This document shows positions 1-8,849 of a DNA stretch of 64,000 bases, piece after piece. The stretch covers positions 310,001 to 374,000 of the forward strand of contig NZ_CP035733.1 of assembly GCF_009768975.1 (NCBI RefSeq). Reading direction: 5' to 3'. The notes beneath the pieces are model-generated. The model made no database searches. It was not told the origin of the DNA and was given only the letters and a program-made list of their open reading frames with translations. Numbering within the stretch: the first letter of the stretch is position 1; each line of letters begins with the position of its first letter. The DNA comes from Sphingorhabdus lacus (lineage in GTDB: Bacteria; Pseudomonadota; Alphaproteobacteria; Sphingomonadales; Sphingomonadaceae). Made by a program: the position numbers and the translations under genes.

Positions 1-689
1 TCGGACCGTATACCGCCGCAGCGATTGCTTCGATTGCCTTTGGCCGTCGCGCGGTCGTGGTCGACGCCAATATCGAACGTGTCGTTTCCCGCCTGTTTGC
101 CATTTCCACGCCGCTGCCACAGGCGAAGCCGGAAATTGCGGCGCACATGGACATTATCACGCCTGAAGAGAATTCCGGCGACTTTGCGCAGGCGATGATG
201 GATTTGGGGGCAGGGATTTGTTCCGTAAGGGCCCCCGCATGTGTCCAATGTCCCCTGCAATCCGTATGTGAGGCCTATCGCGACGGAAATCCGGAGGCCT
301 ATCCGGTCAAGCTACCCAAAAAGGCGCGGCCGGTGCGGACAGGCACGGCGTTCTGGATACAACGCGGCGATGATGTGTGGCTCGTGCGGCGGAAGGACAG
401 CGGAATGTTGGCTGCGATGCGTGCCTTGCCCGACGATGGCTGGAACGCGAAATCCGATGGGGATATGGGGCCGCCTTTTCCGGCAAAATGGGACCACCTG
501 TCGGTCGGCATATCCCATATATTCTCGCATTTTTCGCTCGAAATGCAGATTGCCGTTACGGCATGGCCGGATGGCCACAATCCGCCGCTAGAGGGCGAAT
601 GGTGGGACGTAAATTTGCTCGACAAGGCGGGGTTGCCAACCCTATTCATCAAGGCAACAAAAGTGGCATTGGCATCAGGAGAGAGATGA
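1..689 (+). CDS. mutY: Adenine DNA glycosylase MutY, C-terminal part (5' end outside window)
   Basis: Base excision repair enzyme that removes adenine mispaired with 8-oxoguanine. The frame is open from position 3 and begins inside the helix-hairpin-helix (GPYTAAAIASIAFG), followed by VVDANIERV, which carries the family's catalytic aspartate. The iron-sulfur loop is visible as C-x6-C-x2-C-x5-C (CSVRAPACVQCPLQSVC, about 219-271). The last 130 or so residues form the NUDIX-like domain that in MutY recognises 8-oxoG. The N-terminal glycosylase half lies upstream of the window. The TGA stop overlaps the start of the next gene (ATGATG), so the two are probably co-transcribed. Confidence 0.93.
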   Translation, partial: GPYTAAAIASIAFGRRAVVVDANIERVVSRLFAISTPLPQAKPEIAAHMDIITPEENSGDFAQAMMDLGAGICSVRAPACVQCPLQSVCEAYRDGNPEAYPVKLPKKARPVRTGTAFWIQRGDDVWLVRRKDSGMLAAMRALPDDGWNAKSDGDMGPPFPAKWDHLSVGISHIFSHFSLEMQIAVTAWPDGHNPPLEGEWWDVNLLDKAGLPTLFIKATKVALASGER

Positions 690-1993
690 TGGAACACAGC
701 GCAATAATCCGCTCGACTTTAGATAGACGCAGCTTCCTGAGCTGGAGCAGCACTCTGGCGTTGGCGGGCACAGCAACGGCCTTCATGCCGGCAAGCGCTT
801 GGGCACGTGCCGCGGCAGATAAATATCCCACCATTAAAGCGCAGTTTGAAAACTATATCTCGACCGGAAAGCTCCCCGGCCTGCTCGCCTCCATCGGTAA
901 AGGCGCGATGCCCGCAGATATCGTCGCCATGGGCACCATTGCACAGGGCGACAAGACGTCCGTCGATGCGGACACATTATGGCGGGTCTATTCCATGACC
1001 AAGCCGATCACCGGAATGGCCGCGATGCTTTTGATTGGCGACGGGAAAATGAAACTCGACCAGCCGATTGCCGATTTCATTCCCGAATTTGCCAATATGA
1101 CCGTGTTGACTGATCCCGATAACAGCATGACTGCCGTGCCTGCGAAAAACCAGATTACGGTTCGGCATTTGCTGACCCATACGGCCGGACTGGGCTACAG
1201 CATCATCACAAAGGGGCCGTTGCTAAAGGCCTATAATGAAAATGGCATCAATCCCGCGGTCATGAGCCGTTTCCCTATCCCGGGCTTTACGGTGCCTGCG
1301 CCGACACCCGATCTGAAGACCTTTGCCGAGCGCGTAGCGAAACTGCCGTTGATTGCGGAGCCGGGCACGAAATGGAGCTATTCCATCTCGCTCGATCTTT
1401 TGGGTCGCGTGATTGAGGTAGCGAGCGGTATGGATTTTGACGCGTTCCTGAAAACGCGCCTGTTCGATCCACTCAAGATGACGAGCAGCTATTTCCAGGT
1501 GCCGGCATCGGAAACCAAGCGCTTTGTCACCAATTATGCGCCTGCGAATGGCATTCTCATCCCGATCGATCCGGGTCCAACCAGCATTTATCTGGACAAG
1601 CCTGCTTTCGCCTTTGGCGGTGCGGGTCTGGTGTGTTCCGCACATGATTATGACCGGTTCCTGCACATGTTGCAAAATGGCGGGGAATTGGATGGCGTCC
1701 GCGTAATGTCACCGGAAACCGCCGCTTTGGCGATGTCCGACCTGTTGCCGTCTGGCGTTAAGACTGAAGGTACATTCATTGCCGGTGCAGGCAATGGTGC
1801 CGGTGGCCGCGTTGGCAAGGGTGCGTTTGAAGGGACTTTTGGCTGGGGTGGAGCTGCGGGAACCGTGGCTTTTGTCGATACCCGCCGCAAAGTCCGCGCC
1901 GTTTGCATGGCGCAGTATGTGCCCAGTAATGTCTACCCGTTCCACGAAGAATTTGCCCAGTGGGTGTTGGCCGATTTGGGCATTCAGGCCTGA
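689..1993 (+). CDS. Tat-exported serine hydrolase, class C beta-lactamase fold (family VIII esterase-like)
   Basis: About 434 residues. The N terminus has a twin-arginine signal (DRRSFL at residues 12-17) and a hydrophobic stretch ending near ASAWA, so it is predicted to be exported folded. The beta-lactamase/DD-peptidase nucleophile motif SMTK is at residues 102-105, and the tyrosine motif appears as YSIS (Tyr231) instead of YSN. The third motif region reads FGWGG rather than KTG, as in EstB-type family VIII esterases. I therefore favour an esterase or peptidase-like hydrolase over a true beta-lactamase; the substrate is unknown. Start: ATG at 689 has AGGAGA at 678-683; ATG at 686 is in frame and possible. 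The frame stays open to 377, but that part only shadows mutY. Confidence 0.85.
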   Translation: MEHSAIIRSTLDRRSFLSWSSTLALAGTATAFMPASAWARAAADKYPTIKAQFENYISTGKLPGLLASIGKGAMPADIVAMGTIAQGDKTSVDADTLWRVYSMTKPITGMAAMLLIGDGKMKLDQPIADFIPEFANMTVLTDPDNSMTAVPAKNQITVRHLLTHTAGLGYSIITKGPLLKAYNENGINPAVMSRFPIPGFTVPAPTPDLKTFAERVAKLPLIAEPGTKWSYSISLDLLGRVIEVASGMDFDAFLKTRLFDPLKMTSSYFQVPASETKRFVTNYAPANGILIPIDPGPTSIYLDKPAFAFGGAGLVCSAHDYDRFLHMLQNGGELDGVRVMSPETAALAMSDLLPSGVKTEGTFIAGAGNGAGGRVGKGAFEGTFGWGGAAGTVAFVDTRRKVRAVCMAQYVPSNVYPFHEEFAQWVLADLGIQA

Positions 1994-2000
1994 TTTGGCG

Positions 2001-2867
2001 ATGAATCCGGGTTTCACAGGTTCCCCGCTCGACCGGGCTGACCGCGTTCGCAACGATGCAGAAGCCTATGGTGCATTGTTGGGCGATTGGCGCGCCCGGA
2101 TATTGGGGCTGGACGGGCTCGACCCGCTTCTTGCTTCGGAAGGTGGGCTGCTGTGGCACTCGATTGCCGAACTGTCCGGATCGGAAGAACTGATCCTTTT
2201 GGGGCTGTCCGATGGCAAGCCGCATTTCGTTCCGCTGGTCGAAGCGGATGGCGGCATGTTCCGGTCGCCTGCGATCTGGCGGGCGCTGACCATGCTTCCC
2301 GCCGAGGATGCCGCTATTTACGGAACGGCGCGCAGCCTGATCGAATGGCATAACAGCCACCGTTTCTGTGGCAAATGCGGCAATGTGACGGAGATGTTCC
2401 GCGCCGGATGGGGCCGCAAATGCGGCAATTGCGGGAAAGAACATTTTCCGCGCACCGACCCCGTTGTCATCATGCTCGCGGAATTTGAGGGCAAGGCTTT
2501 GCTCGGCCGCCAGTCGCGCTTTCCACCCGGCAATTATTCGGCTCTTGCGGGCTTTCTGGAGCCCGGGGAAAGCATCGAAGAGGCAGTCCGCCGCGAAATC
2601 CATGAGGAAGCGGGCGTCACCTGCGGCGCGGTGCGTTATGTCACAAGCCAGCCATGGCCCTTTGGCGGCGCGCAGTTAATGATTGCCTGTGTGGCCGACG
2701 CCAAGGATGATGCCATCACGCTCGATACCGACGAACTTGAGGATGCCATGTGGGTCACCAAGGAAGAGGCGCAGGCCGCGCTCGATAATGCGGAAGGTCG
2801 GCGTTTCAACGCACCGCCGCCCTTTGCGATTGCACACAGCCTTTTGAAGCATTGGGTAAAGGCATGA
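2001..2867 (+). CDS. nudC: NAD(+) diphosphatase (NADH pyrophosphatase), NUDIX
   Basis: Hydrolyses NAD(H) to NMN(H) and AMP; family members can also decap NAD-capped RNA. 288 residues, a little longer than E. coli NudC. Visible features are the four-cysteine zinc ribbon (CGKCG and CGNCG), the NUDIX box starting GFLEPGESIEEA and ending REIHEEAGV, and the NADH-specific SQPWPF signature after it. The start at 2001 follows the esterase stop by 7 nt; the open frame upstream to 1779 lies inside the esterase gene and is not needed. Its stop overlaps the next ATG by 4 nt. Confidence 0.94.
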   Translation: MNPGFTGSPLDRADRVRNDAEAYGALLGDWRARILGLDGLDPLLASEGGLLWHSIAELSGSEELILLGLSDGKPHFVPLVEADGGMFRSPAIWRALTMLPAEDAAIYGTARSLIEWHNSHRFCGKCGNVTEMFRAGWGRKCGNCGKEHFPRTDPVVIMLAEFEGKALLGRQSRFPPGNYSALAGFLEPGESIEEAVRREIHEEAGVTCGAVRYVTSQPWPFGGAQLMIACVADAKDDAITLDTDELEDAMWVTKEEAQAALDNAEGRRFNAPPPFAIAHSLLKHWVKA

Positions 2868-3541
2868 CCCCTTTGCGGATTGATATTGTCTCGGATGTCG
2901 TTTGCCCCTGGTGCATCGTCGGCTACCGGCAGGTGCAGATGGCACTTGATATGCTGGAACAGCCCGTGGCGGCCGAAACATGGTGGCATCCGTTCGAACT
3001 CAACCCCAATATGGTAGCTGAGGGGGAGGATACCGCCGAGCATATCGCCCGCAAATATGGCAGCACGCCTGAACAAAGCCGCGCCAACCGGCAGCGGCTT
3101 TCCGACATTGGTGACAGCGTCGGCTTTGCCTTCAACTATGGCGAAGGAATGCGGATCTACAACACGTTCAAGGCGCATAAGCTGTTGACCGTGTTCGGGG
3201 CCGAGCGGGGATGGCAAGCCCAGACGGCTTTGAAAATGGCGCTGTTCAAGGCCTATTTTCAGGACCGCCGCGATGTTAGCGATATGGCGGTCTTGGCGGA
3301 AATCGCCGAGCAACAGGGTATGGAGGCGTCAGTCGCGCACGCATGGATGCTCGACGAAAGCCTGACCCAAGGCGTGCGGGCAGAACAGCGGCAATGGCTG
3401 GACGAGAATATCACCGGCGTTCCGGCAATCATCTTTGACCAGAAATTCATGGTACCCGGTGCGCAGAGCGCGGAGACATTTGCCGGCGTGATCGGCAAGG
3501 TGCTGGCCAAACGGAACGCTGGGGACAGTTTCCAAGTTTAA
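2864..3541 (+). CDS. DsbA-family oxidoreductase, FrnE-like
   Basis: 225-residue thioredoxin-fold protein of the FrnE / 2-hydroxychromene-2-carboxylate isomerase group. The N terminus has beta-strand IDIVSDVVCPWC with an active CPWC dithiol motif, and near the C terminus the cis-proline region reads ITGVPAIIF. There is no signal peptide, so it should be cytoplasmic, unlike DsbA itself. Start: ATG at 2864 overlaps the nudC stop (ATGA); a TTG at 2852 is in frame but less likely. The C-terminal residues AGDSFQV are encoded by GGGGACAGT, the edge sequence of a dispersed repeat, so the tail may be repeat-derived (inference). Confidence 0.88.
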   Translation: MTPLRIDIVSDVVCPWCIVGYRQVQMALDMLEQPVAAETWWHPFELNPNMVAEGEDTAEHIARKYGSTPEQSRANRQRLSDIGDSVGFAFNYGEGMRIYNTFKAHKLLTVFGAERGWQAQTALKMALFKAYFQDRRDVSDMAVLAEIAEQQGMEASVAHAWMLDESLTQGVRAEQRQWLDENITGVPAIIFDQKFMVPGAQSAETFAGVIGKVLAKRNAGDSFQV

Positions 3542-3555
3542 ATTCAACCTTCCAC

Positions 3556-3632
3556 GCCACCCTGAACTCGTTTCAGGGTCCTAGTTTTCTACGTTGAAGG
3601 AATAAGACCCTGAAACAAGTTCAGGGTGACGG
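3556..3632. repeat. Palindromic repeat, family A (CACCCTGAAC / GTTCAGGGTG)
   Basis: Inverted repeat in the convergent gap between the FrnE-like gene and DUF1489. Left arm 3557-3580 (CACCCTGAACTCGTTTCAGG...), right arm 3606-3632 (...CAAGTTCAGGGTGACGG). Each arm itself carries CCTGAA...TTCAGG, so small and large hairpins are both possible. Related copies are at 15773-15893, 49466-49540 and 53871-54035. It may also act as a bidirectional terminator, but there is no U-tract. Confidence 0.85.
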
Positions 3633-3664
3633 TGTCTGTTTAAGCTGCTTCTTTGTGCCTTCTG

Positions 3665-4069
3665 TTAAACCAGCCCCATCTTCATAAGATCGCCCAGCAT
3701 CTTGGACGGCATCACGTCGCGGGCGTCTGCTTCCCCGTCGCCGAGATCGGGCGGGGCGTCCTTTTCTTCGAGATAGCGCCAGCCCTGATGCGCGCGCTTG
3801 GGTACGCCGCGGACGGGAATTAGGTACGGTTCAATGCGGATCCAGTGGCGGCCCTGACCATTTTCCATGAAGCCGAGGATCGGGCTGCGGCCGATGATGG
3901 TGTGGGCGTGGATCCAATAGAGCGAACCGCCCGTCATTTCCTCAACGCGTTTCGGCAGGTAGCGGGTGGTCAATCGCACCTCGCCCGCCTCGGCATAATG
4001 GGTCAGTCGCGCCTTGAGATCGGCAGGACTAGTCGCGCCAAAGGCGATTTTGGTCATGTGGAGTGGCAT
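3665..4069 (-). CDS. DUF1489 family protein
   Basis: 134-residue cytoplasmic protein of unknown function, typical of alphaproteobacteria. I recognise the family by the overall pattern: an N-terminal MTKIAFG stretch, the YLPKRVEEMTGGSLYW segment and a central IIGRSPILGF segment. No catalytic motif is evident. It begins 24 nt after the stop of mgtE on the same strand and is probably co-transcribed with it. The start could also be the internal Met at residue 5. Confidence 0.8.
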   Translation of the reverse strand: MPLHMTKIAFGATSPADLKARLTHYAEAGEVRLTTRYLPKRVEEMTGGSLYWIHAHTIIGRSPILGFMENGQGRHWIRIEPYLIPVRGVPKRAHQGWRYLEEKDAPPDLGDGEADARDVMPSKMLGDLMKMGLV

Positions 4070-4093
4070 GAGCGCTATCTGGGGAGGGGAGGG

Positions 4094-5503
4094 TTAGCCC
4101 GCAAGCCCGCTGAAGACCGCAAGCCCCAGAAAAATGAGAAAGCCCATGGAATCGGTGATCATGGTCACAAAGATGGAGCTTGAAACCGCCGGGTCCTGAT
4201 CCAGCCGGTCGAGCAGCACGGGGATGGCGACACCCGACAGTCCGGCGAGCGCGATATTGCACAGGATTGCCGCCGCGATAACGCCCGCGAGCAGCCAATT
4301 GCTGAAGATAAAGCCCGCGCCCAGTCCGGCAATGACGGCTATCGTCGCTCCAATGAGCAGCGCGACCCGTATCTCGCGCCATATCGATCGCATGGTGTTG
4401 GACTGGGTCAACTGGTTCGTCGCCAGTGCGCGCACCGTGACGGCCAGCGTCTGCGTCCCGGCATTGCCGCCGATCGACGCGACAATCGGCATCAGCACGG
4501 CGAGCGCCACCATCGTTTCAATCGCCGCACCAAATTGCGCGATGATGAAGCTGGCGACCATGGCCGTGCCCAGATTGGCGATCAGCCAGCGGACGCGTGC
4601 CTTGTAGCTGTCGGCAATAGGCTCGTTAATGTCACCTTCGCCGGCACCCGACAGGCGCAAGATGTCCTCGTCGGCTTCTTCCTGAATGATGTGGACAATA
4701 TCGTCAGCGGTGATGACCCCGACGAGCCGTCCGTTGCCATCGACGACAGCGGCGGAAATCAGCGCGTATTTCTGAAACCGCAGCGCGACCTCTTCCTGGT
4801 CCATGTCGACGGGGATCAGTGTCTGCTCATGCGCCATGATTTCGCTGACCGGAACGCTGCGCTGGCTGCGCATGATCCAGCTCAGTTTGCAGGTGCCCAC
4901 CGGCTTATGCTGCGGGTCGACGACGAAGACTTCCCAGAATTCGGTGGTCAGATCCTGATGGTCGCGCAGATAGTCGATGAGCTGGCCGACCGTCATATGC
5001 TCGGGCACCGCGACCAGTTCGCGCTGCATGATGCGTCCGGCGGATTCTTCGGGGTAGGACAGCGCGTCTTCGATGACGGCGCGGTCTTCGGGGTCCAGTT
5101 CGGCCAGAACGGCCTGCTGGTCCTCGATCTCCATATCCTCGATGATCGCGACGGCGTCATCGGTGTCGAGCTGTCCGGCCAGATCGGCGACCTGCGATGG
5201 CTGCAGCGCGTCGATAATGTCTTCGCGGACATAGTCGTTGACTTCGGCAAGCACCTCGGCGCTCATCAGATCGCCCATCGCAACGGCAAGCGCCCCGCGG
5301 CGTTCGGACGATGTCTGCTCCAGAAGGTCGGCGATATCCGCCTCGTGCAAGGGTTCGACCAACCGCTGCACTTCTTCGCGATCACCCGATTCGACAGCGT
5401 CGAGGACGCGGTCCACAAAGTCGCGGGTCAGGATATTGTCTTCATCCAGTGTTTCCATGACTTCGTCGTCGCGGAATTCGGGATCGGCTGGTTCGCTGGT
5501 CAT
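4094..5503 (-). CDS. mgtE: Magnesium transporter MgtE
   Basis: 469-residue Mg2+ channel/transporter of the inner membrane. Domain order fits the family: an acidic N-terminal superhelical MgtE_N domain (about 30-150, with ADLLEQTSSERR and AVIEDALSYPEESAGR), two CBS domains (about 150-280, with VDGNGRLVGVITADDIV), then a C-terminal region of five membrane helices (about 300-469) with the conserved segment GGNAGTQTLAVTVRALA that lines the pore. The CBS/N domains normally sense intracellular Mg2+ and gate the channel. I see no convincing Mg2+ riboswitch in the 135-nt gap upstream. Confidence 0.95.
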   Translation of the reverse strand: MTSEPADPEFRDDEVMETLDEDNILTRDFVDRVLDAVESGDREEVQRLVEPLHEADIADLLEQTSSERRGALAVAMGDLMSAEVLAEVNDYVREDIIDALQPSQVADLAGQLDTDDAVAIIEDMEIEDQQAVLAELDPEDRAVIEDALSYPEESAGRIMQRELVAVPEHMTVGQLIDYLRDHQDLTTEFWEVFVVDPQHKPVGTCKLSWIMRSQRSVPVSEIMAHEQTLIPVDMDQEEVALRFQKYALISAAVVDGNGRLVGVITADDIVHIIQEEADEDILRLSGAGEGDINEPIADSYKARVRWLIANLGTAMVASFIIAQFGAAIETMVALAVLMPIVASIGGNAGTQTLAVTVRALATNQLTQSNTMRSIWREIRVALLIGATIAVIAGLGAGFIFSNWLLAGVIAAAILCNIALAGLSGVAIPVLLDRLDQDPAVSSSIFVTMITDSMGFLIFLGLAVFSGLAG

Positions 5504-5638
5504 GTGCGGCCTCCCCTTGGGTTGCTGGATGGGAACTGGCCTCCTCCTAAGCGTCCAAGTTCAAAATGCAATGTTTTTGGCTTGGCCACGGCGATTGCTT
5601 CGCCTAGGGCACCCACAATATCATCGTAAGGAGCCATC

Positions 5639-6088
5639 ATGTCAGACGAAACACTCACTCTAAGCCTGGATGACGGCGACGTTGTCATCAAGCTGCGCCC
5701 CGATTTGGCGCCAAACCACGTTGCACGTATCAAGGAACTGGCCGGCGAAGGCTTTTACGACGGCGTAAAATTCCACCGCGTAATCCCGGGCTTCATGGCG
5801 CAGGGCGGTTGCCCGAACGGTACCGGCATGGGCGGTTCGTCAAAGCCAAACCTGATGCAGGAATTCAACGCCGAACCGCATGTGCGCGGCGTATGCTCGA
5901 TGGCGCGGACCAATGATCCGAACACCGCCAACAGCCAGTTCTTCATCTGCTTTGATGATGCGACCTTCCTCGACCGCCAATATACGGTCTGGGGTCAGGT
6001 GATCAGCGGCATGGAACATGTCGATGCCCTGCCCAAAGGCGAGCCACCCGCAAATCCGGGCGTCATCCGCAAGGCAATAGTCGGTTAA
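5639..6088 (+). CDS. Cyclophilin-type peptidyl-prolyl cis-trans isomerase
   Basis: 149 residues, cytoplasmic (no signal peptide). Catalyses proline cis-trans isomerisation during protein folding. Cyclophilin signatures: FHRVIPGFMAQGG with the catalytic Arg, then MARTNDPNTANSQFFIC, and a tryptophan in YTVWGQV matching the cyclosporin-binding Trp of the family. Start ATG 5639 is preceded by TAAGGAG at 5627-5633. It stands alone, divergent from mgtE, and is followed by a perfect 12-bp palindrome. Confidence 0.94.
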   Translation: MSDETLTLSLDDGDVVIKLRPDLAPNHVARIKELAGEGFYDGVKFHRVIPGFMAQGGCPNGTGMGGSSKPNLMQEFNAEPHVRGVCSMARTNDPNTANSQFFICFDDATFLDRQYTVWGQVISGMEHVDALPKGEPPANPGVIRKAIVG

Positions 6089-6093
6089 AGGTA

Positions 6094-6125
6094 TTGGGGA
6101 CAGTCTCTTCAGGGACTGTCCCCAA
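6094..6125. repeat. Perfect 12-bp palindrome TTGGGGACAGTC / GACTGTCCCCAA
   Basis: Stem 6094-6105 pairs fully with 6114-6125 around an 8-nt loop. It starts 5 nt after the cyclophilin stop and ends 10 nt before the convergent EF-hand gene stop, so it could terminate both, though no T-run follows. A GGGGACAGT half-copy lies at 3521-3529 in the 3' end of the FrnE-like gene, which suggests a dispersed repeat rather than a locus-specific terminator. Confidence 0.8.
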
Positions 6126-6134
6126 CGTAAATTG

Positions 6135-6431
6135 TTACTCCGCGTCGCCCTTGGCTGGCTCGGGTGGCCGCATGGCTTCCATGGCGGTTTTCAGCTCGAC
6201 CGGCGAAATTTTCCCGTCCTTGTCGGCGTCGATATATTCGAAATGCTGCACCATCGGTCCGCGGGCTTCTTCCTTGGCGATGAAGCCATCCTTGTCCGCA
6301 TCGAGAAATCCGAAAATCTGGTCAGGGCTCGGCATGCCGCCACCCGGACCTGCAGGTGGCTGAGGCGCTTGCTGTGCGAATGCAACGGTTGCGCACAAGA
6401 GAGACGCGCCGACAGCGATTGATTTCAACAT
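6135..6431 (-). CDS. Exported EF-hand protein
   Basis: 98 residues. Residues 1-19 form a signal peptide (MLKSIAVGASLLCATVAFAQ). After a Pro/Gly-rich linker come two canonical EF-hand calcium loops, DADKDGFIAKEE (44-55) and DADKDGKISPVE (68-79), with all acidic ligand positions intact. A periplasmic calcium-binding or calcium-buffering protein is the natural reading; its partner is unknown. It lies 36 nt downstream of the PhzF-like gene on the same strand. Confidence 0.85.
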   Translation of the reverse strand: MLKSIAVGASLLCATVAFAQQAPQPPAGPGGGMPSPDQIFGFLDADKDGFIAKEEARGPMVQHFEYIDADKDGKISPVELKTAMEAMRPPEPAKGDAE

Positions 6432-6467
6432 AAAAGTTCCTTCTTCCTAGTAAGACCTGCTTGGTGC

Positions 6468-7265
6468 TCATCCCAAGCTGAATGTGCCCTTTACGACGGT
6501 CACGCATTTGCCGGACAACCATGCCCGGTCACCCTCAAGCCGGCATCCAAGATAGCCACCGCGCGCCGATGCCTGATAGGCGGTGAAGTCATTGCGGCCC
6601 AACTCCGCCGCCCAATAGGGTGTCAGCACCGCATGCGCGCTGCCGGTCACGCTGTCTTCATCGACACCTGCGCCGGGGACGAAGACGCGGCTGACGACAT
6701 CGGTGTCGGTACCCGGGGCGGTCGCGGTAAAGCTGTCATCGCCAAAGGCGGCAAGGGCCTTCATATCGGGCTTGAGCGCCAATATCTCCTCAGCGGTGGC
6801 GTAACGGAAGACGTTATAATGATCCGGATTACGACGCATCGCCAAGGGCTTGCCACCCATAGCTGCCATCATTTCGGGGATATCGACAGCGTCGGTCGGG
6901 ATTGCGGGCAGGGCGACGGCATAGCCATCCCCTTCACGGCAAACCTCCAATATGCCTGCCTTACGGGTGCGAAAGGTTATCCGGTCCTTGTTCGGAAATT
7001 GCTGAAGCAAAATATGCCCGCTGGCGAGCGTCGCATGCCCGCACAGCCGGATTTCGACCGCTGGCGTAAACCAGCGCAGTTCAAAGTCCGCCTCACCCGT
7101 CGCATCGGGGATGGTGAACGCGGTTTCGGCGAAGTTATTCTCTTCGCCAATGGCCTGCAGCACGGCGTCGTCCAGCCAAGCGTCCAAGGGCATGACCGCC
7201 GCCTGATTTCCGGTGAAGGGACGGTCGGCAAAAGCGTCGACATGATAATAGGGCAAGTCAGTCAT
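6468..7265 (-). CDS. PhzF family isomerase/epimerase-like protein
   Basis: 265 residues. PhzF-fold proteins (diaminopimelate-epimerase-like) include the phenazine enzyme PhzF, but most members have no known substrate and there are no other phz genes here. Family landmarks: VDAFADRPFTGNQAAV at the N terminus, EENNFAET with the catalytic glutamate, RWFTPAVEIRLCGHAT, and GVDEDSVTGSAH near the C terminus. Start chosen at ATG 7265, which overlaps the stop of the CDF transporter by 8 nt (ATGACTGA); the frame extends to 7316 but only into that neighbour. Confidence 0.9.
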   Translation of the reverse strand: MTDLPYYHVDAFADRPFTGNQAAVMPLDAWLDDAVLQAIGEENNFAETAFTIPDATGEADFELRWFTPAVEIRLCGHATLASGHILLQQFPNKDRITFRTRKAGILEVCREGDGYAVALPAIPTDAVDIPEMMAAMGGKPLAMRRNPDHYNVFRYATAEEILALKPDMKALAAFGDDSFTATAPGTDTDVVSRVFVPGAGVDEDSVTGSAHAVLTPYWAAELGRNDFTAYQASARGGYLGCRLEGDRAWLSGKCVTVVKGTFSLG

Positions 7266-8211
7266 GGTCGTGATCCTGATGTTCAATTGTTTCGGACGGG
7301 ATGTAGCCAAGCTCATCCTTATGCCCTTCGGGGTCGGGGTGGATCAGCACCTCGACACCCGGAAATTCGTGCATCAGCGCCTCTTCAACCTCATCCATGA
7401 TGCGGTGCGCCTGCAATACCGTCATATTGGGGTCGACCCAGACGTGGAATTGGCAAAAATCATGCGCTCCGCTGGAACGGGTGCGCATATCGTGGATACC
7501 GCGCAATTCGGGATGGCGCATGGCGACATCGATAAAGCGCTGCCGCTTTTCCTCCGGCCATTCGCGGTCGAGCAACTGGTCGAGCGCCAATTGCGCGGCG
7601 CGATACGCACCCCAGAGCAACCAGAAAGCGATGGCGATACCGAAAACCGGGTCGGCACCGCGCACATGCAGGAAGGTTTCCAGCGCAATGCCGATAATAA
7701 CCGCAATGTTGAGCAGCAAATCCGACTGGTAATGCACATGGTCAGCGTGGATCGCGACCGATCCGGTTTTGCGCACAACATGACGCTGATACGCCAAAAG
7801 GCCGAGCGTCGCGACAATTGCGATGAGGGAAACGCCGATGCCATATTCGGGATGCGCGGTCGTTTCGCCAGACCCCAGACGATCCACCGCCCGCCAGCCG
7901 ATCAATATCGCCGACACAATGACCAGAACGACCTGGATTAGCGCCGAAAGCGCCTCGGCCTTGCCATGGCCGAACCGGTGATTGTCGTCCGCCGGCCGGG
8001 CTGCATAGCGCACGCTGAACAGCGTTAGCAGCGATGCAAGAACGTCAAAGCCGGTATCGGCAAGCGATCCCAGAAGCGCCACCGAGCCTGTTTCGGCTGC
8101 TGCGAATATTTTAAGCGCGAGCAGAAAAAGCGCCATCGACACGCTGGCAATCGCCGCGCGTGTGGTCAGTGACCCATGCATTTCATGATGGTGGTTGTGG
8201 GCAAGGCTCAC
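7258..8211 (-). CDS. Cation diffusion facilitator (FieF-like metal/proton antiporter)
   Basis: 317 residues, six predicted membrane helices and a C-terminal cytoplasmic metal-sensing domain. It exports divalent metal ions (Zn, Fe, Mn or Cd) against protons. Site A residues of FieF-type transporters are present: DTGFD in helix 2 and HYQSD in helix 5. Histidine-rich ends (HNHHHEMH at the N terminus, HQDHDHD at the C terminus) probably bind metal. It starts with GTG at 8211, overlapping the pdxH stop (GTGA), in a pdxH-CDF-phzF operon. Metal specificity cannot be read from sequence. Confidence 0.92.
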   Translation of the reverse strand: MSLAHNHHHEMHGSLTTRAAIASVSMALFLLALKIFAAAETGSVALLGSLADTGFDVLASLLTLFSVRYAARPADDNHRFGHGKAEALSALIQVVLVIVSAILIGWRAVDRLGSGETTAHPEYGIGVSLIAIVATLGLLAYQRHVVRKTGSVAIHADHVHYQSDLLLNIAVIIGIALETFLHVRGADPVFGIAIAFWLLWGAYRAAQLALDQLLDREWPEEKRQRFIDVAMRHPELRGIHDMRTRSSGAHDFCQFHVWVDPNMTVLQAHRIMDEVEEALMHEFPGVEVLIHPDPEGHKDELGYIPSETIEHQDHDHD

Positions 8212-8804
8212 GGATAGAGCATTCCGCTGGTCCAGCCGTCCGCCGTACGTTCATAGAGCCAACGTTCGTGCAGGCGGAATTCGCGGTCCTGCCAGAACTC
8301 GATCCGCTTCGGGCTGACCATCCACCCCGACCAATGCGGCGGGCGAGGGACGTCTTGCCCCTCGAACCGTGCTTCGACATCGGCAAAGCGGGCCTCGAAT
8401 GTGGCGCGGTCCGCCAGCGGACGCGATTGGTCCGATGCCCAGGCACCCAATTGTGAATTGCGCGAGCGGGTGGCGAAATAGGCGTCCGCGACAGCATCTT
8501 CGACAGGGCTAGCGGCCCCTTCGATCCGGATTTGGCGGCGCAAAGATTTCCAGTGGAAAAGCAAGGCGACATTGGGATTTTGCAGCAATTGCCCCGCCTT
8601 GCGGCTTTCGAAATTGGTGTAGAATATGAAACCGCCATGGTCGCCCAAGTCCGCACCATGGCCCTTCAACAGCACCATGCGCACAGAGGGCAGGCCGTCG
8701 GCCCCCGCCGTTGCAAGCGCCATGGCGTTTGAATCATTTATTTCGCTGGCGCGCGCTTCGGCGTACCAGTTATCGAACAACATAAAGGGATCAGGTCTTT
8801 CCAT
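8208..8804 (-). CDS. pdxH: Pyridoxamine 5'-phosphate oxidase
   Basis: 198 residues, normal length. FMN enzyme that makes pyridoxal 5'-phosphate from PNP or PMP. Recognisable segments are [27 protein letters not shown], the FMN/PLP-contacting region RQIRIEG, WASDQS and the C-terminal RLHERW...WTSGMLYP. First gene of the pdxH-CDF-phzF minus-strand operon; divergent from the ABA4-like gene with a 45-nt promoter gap. Confidence 0.95.
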   Translation of the reverse strand: MERPDPFMLFDNWYAEARASEINDSNAMALATAGADGLPSVRMVLLKGHGADLGDHGGFIFYTNFESRKAGQLLQNPNVALLFHWKSLRRQIRIEGAASPVEDAVADAYFATRSRNSQLGAWASDQSRPLADRATFEARFADVEARFEGQDVPRPPHWSGWMVSPKRIEFWQDREFRLHERWLYERTADGWTSGMLYP

Positions 8805-8849
8805 ATCGCAGCGATAGGCTAGACTGCCGGAGGATAAAAGGGGGAAGGC

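Noticed and set aside
377-688. Possible longer N terminus of the beta-lactamase-fold esterase
   Set aside because: Overlaps the mutY C-terminal domain and would bury the Tat signal at residue 115 or so.
4535-5629. 364-codon plus-strand frame over mgtE
   Set aside because: Shadow of the transporter gene in the opposite strand.
5504-5638. Mg2+ riboswitch upstream of mgtE
   Set aside because: No long conserved helix pattern or terminator structure could be drawn in 135 nt.
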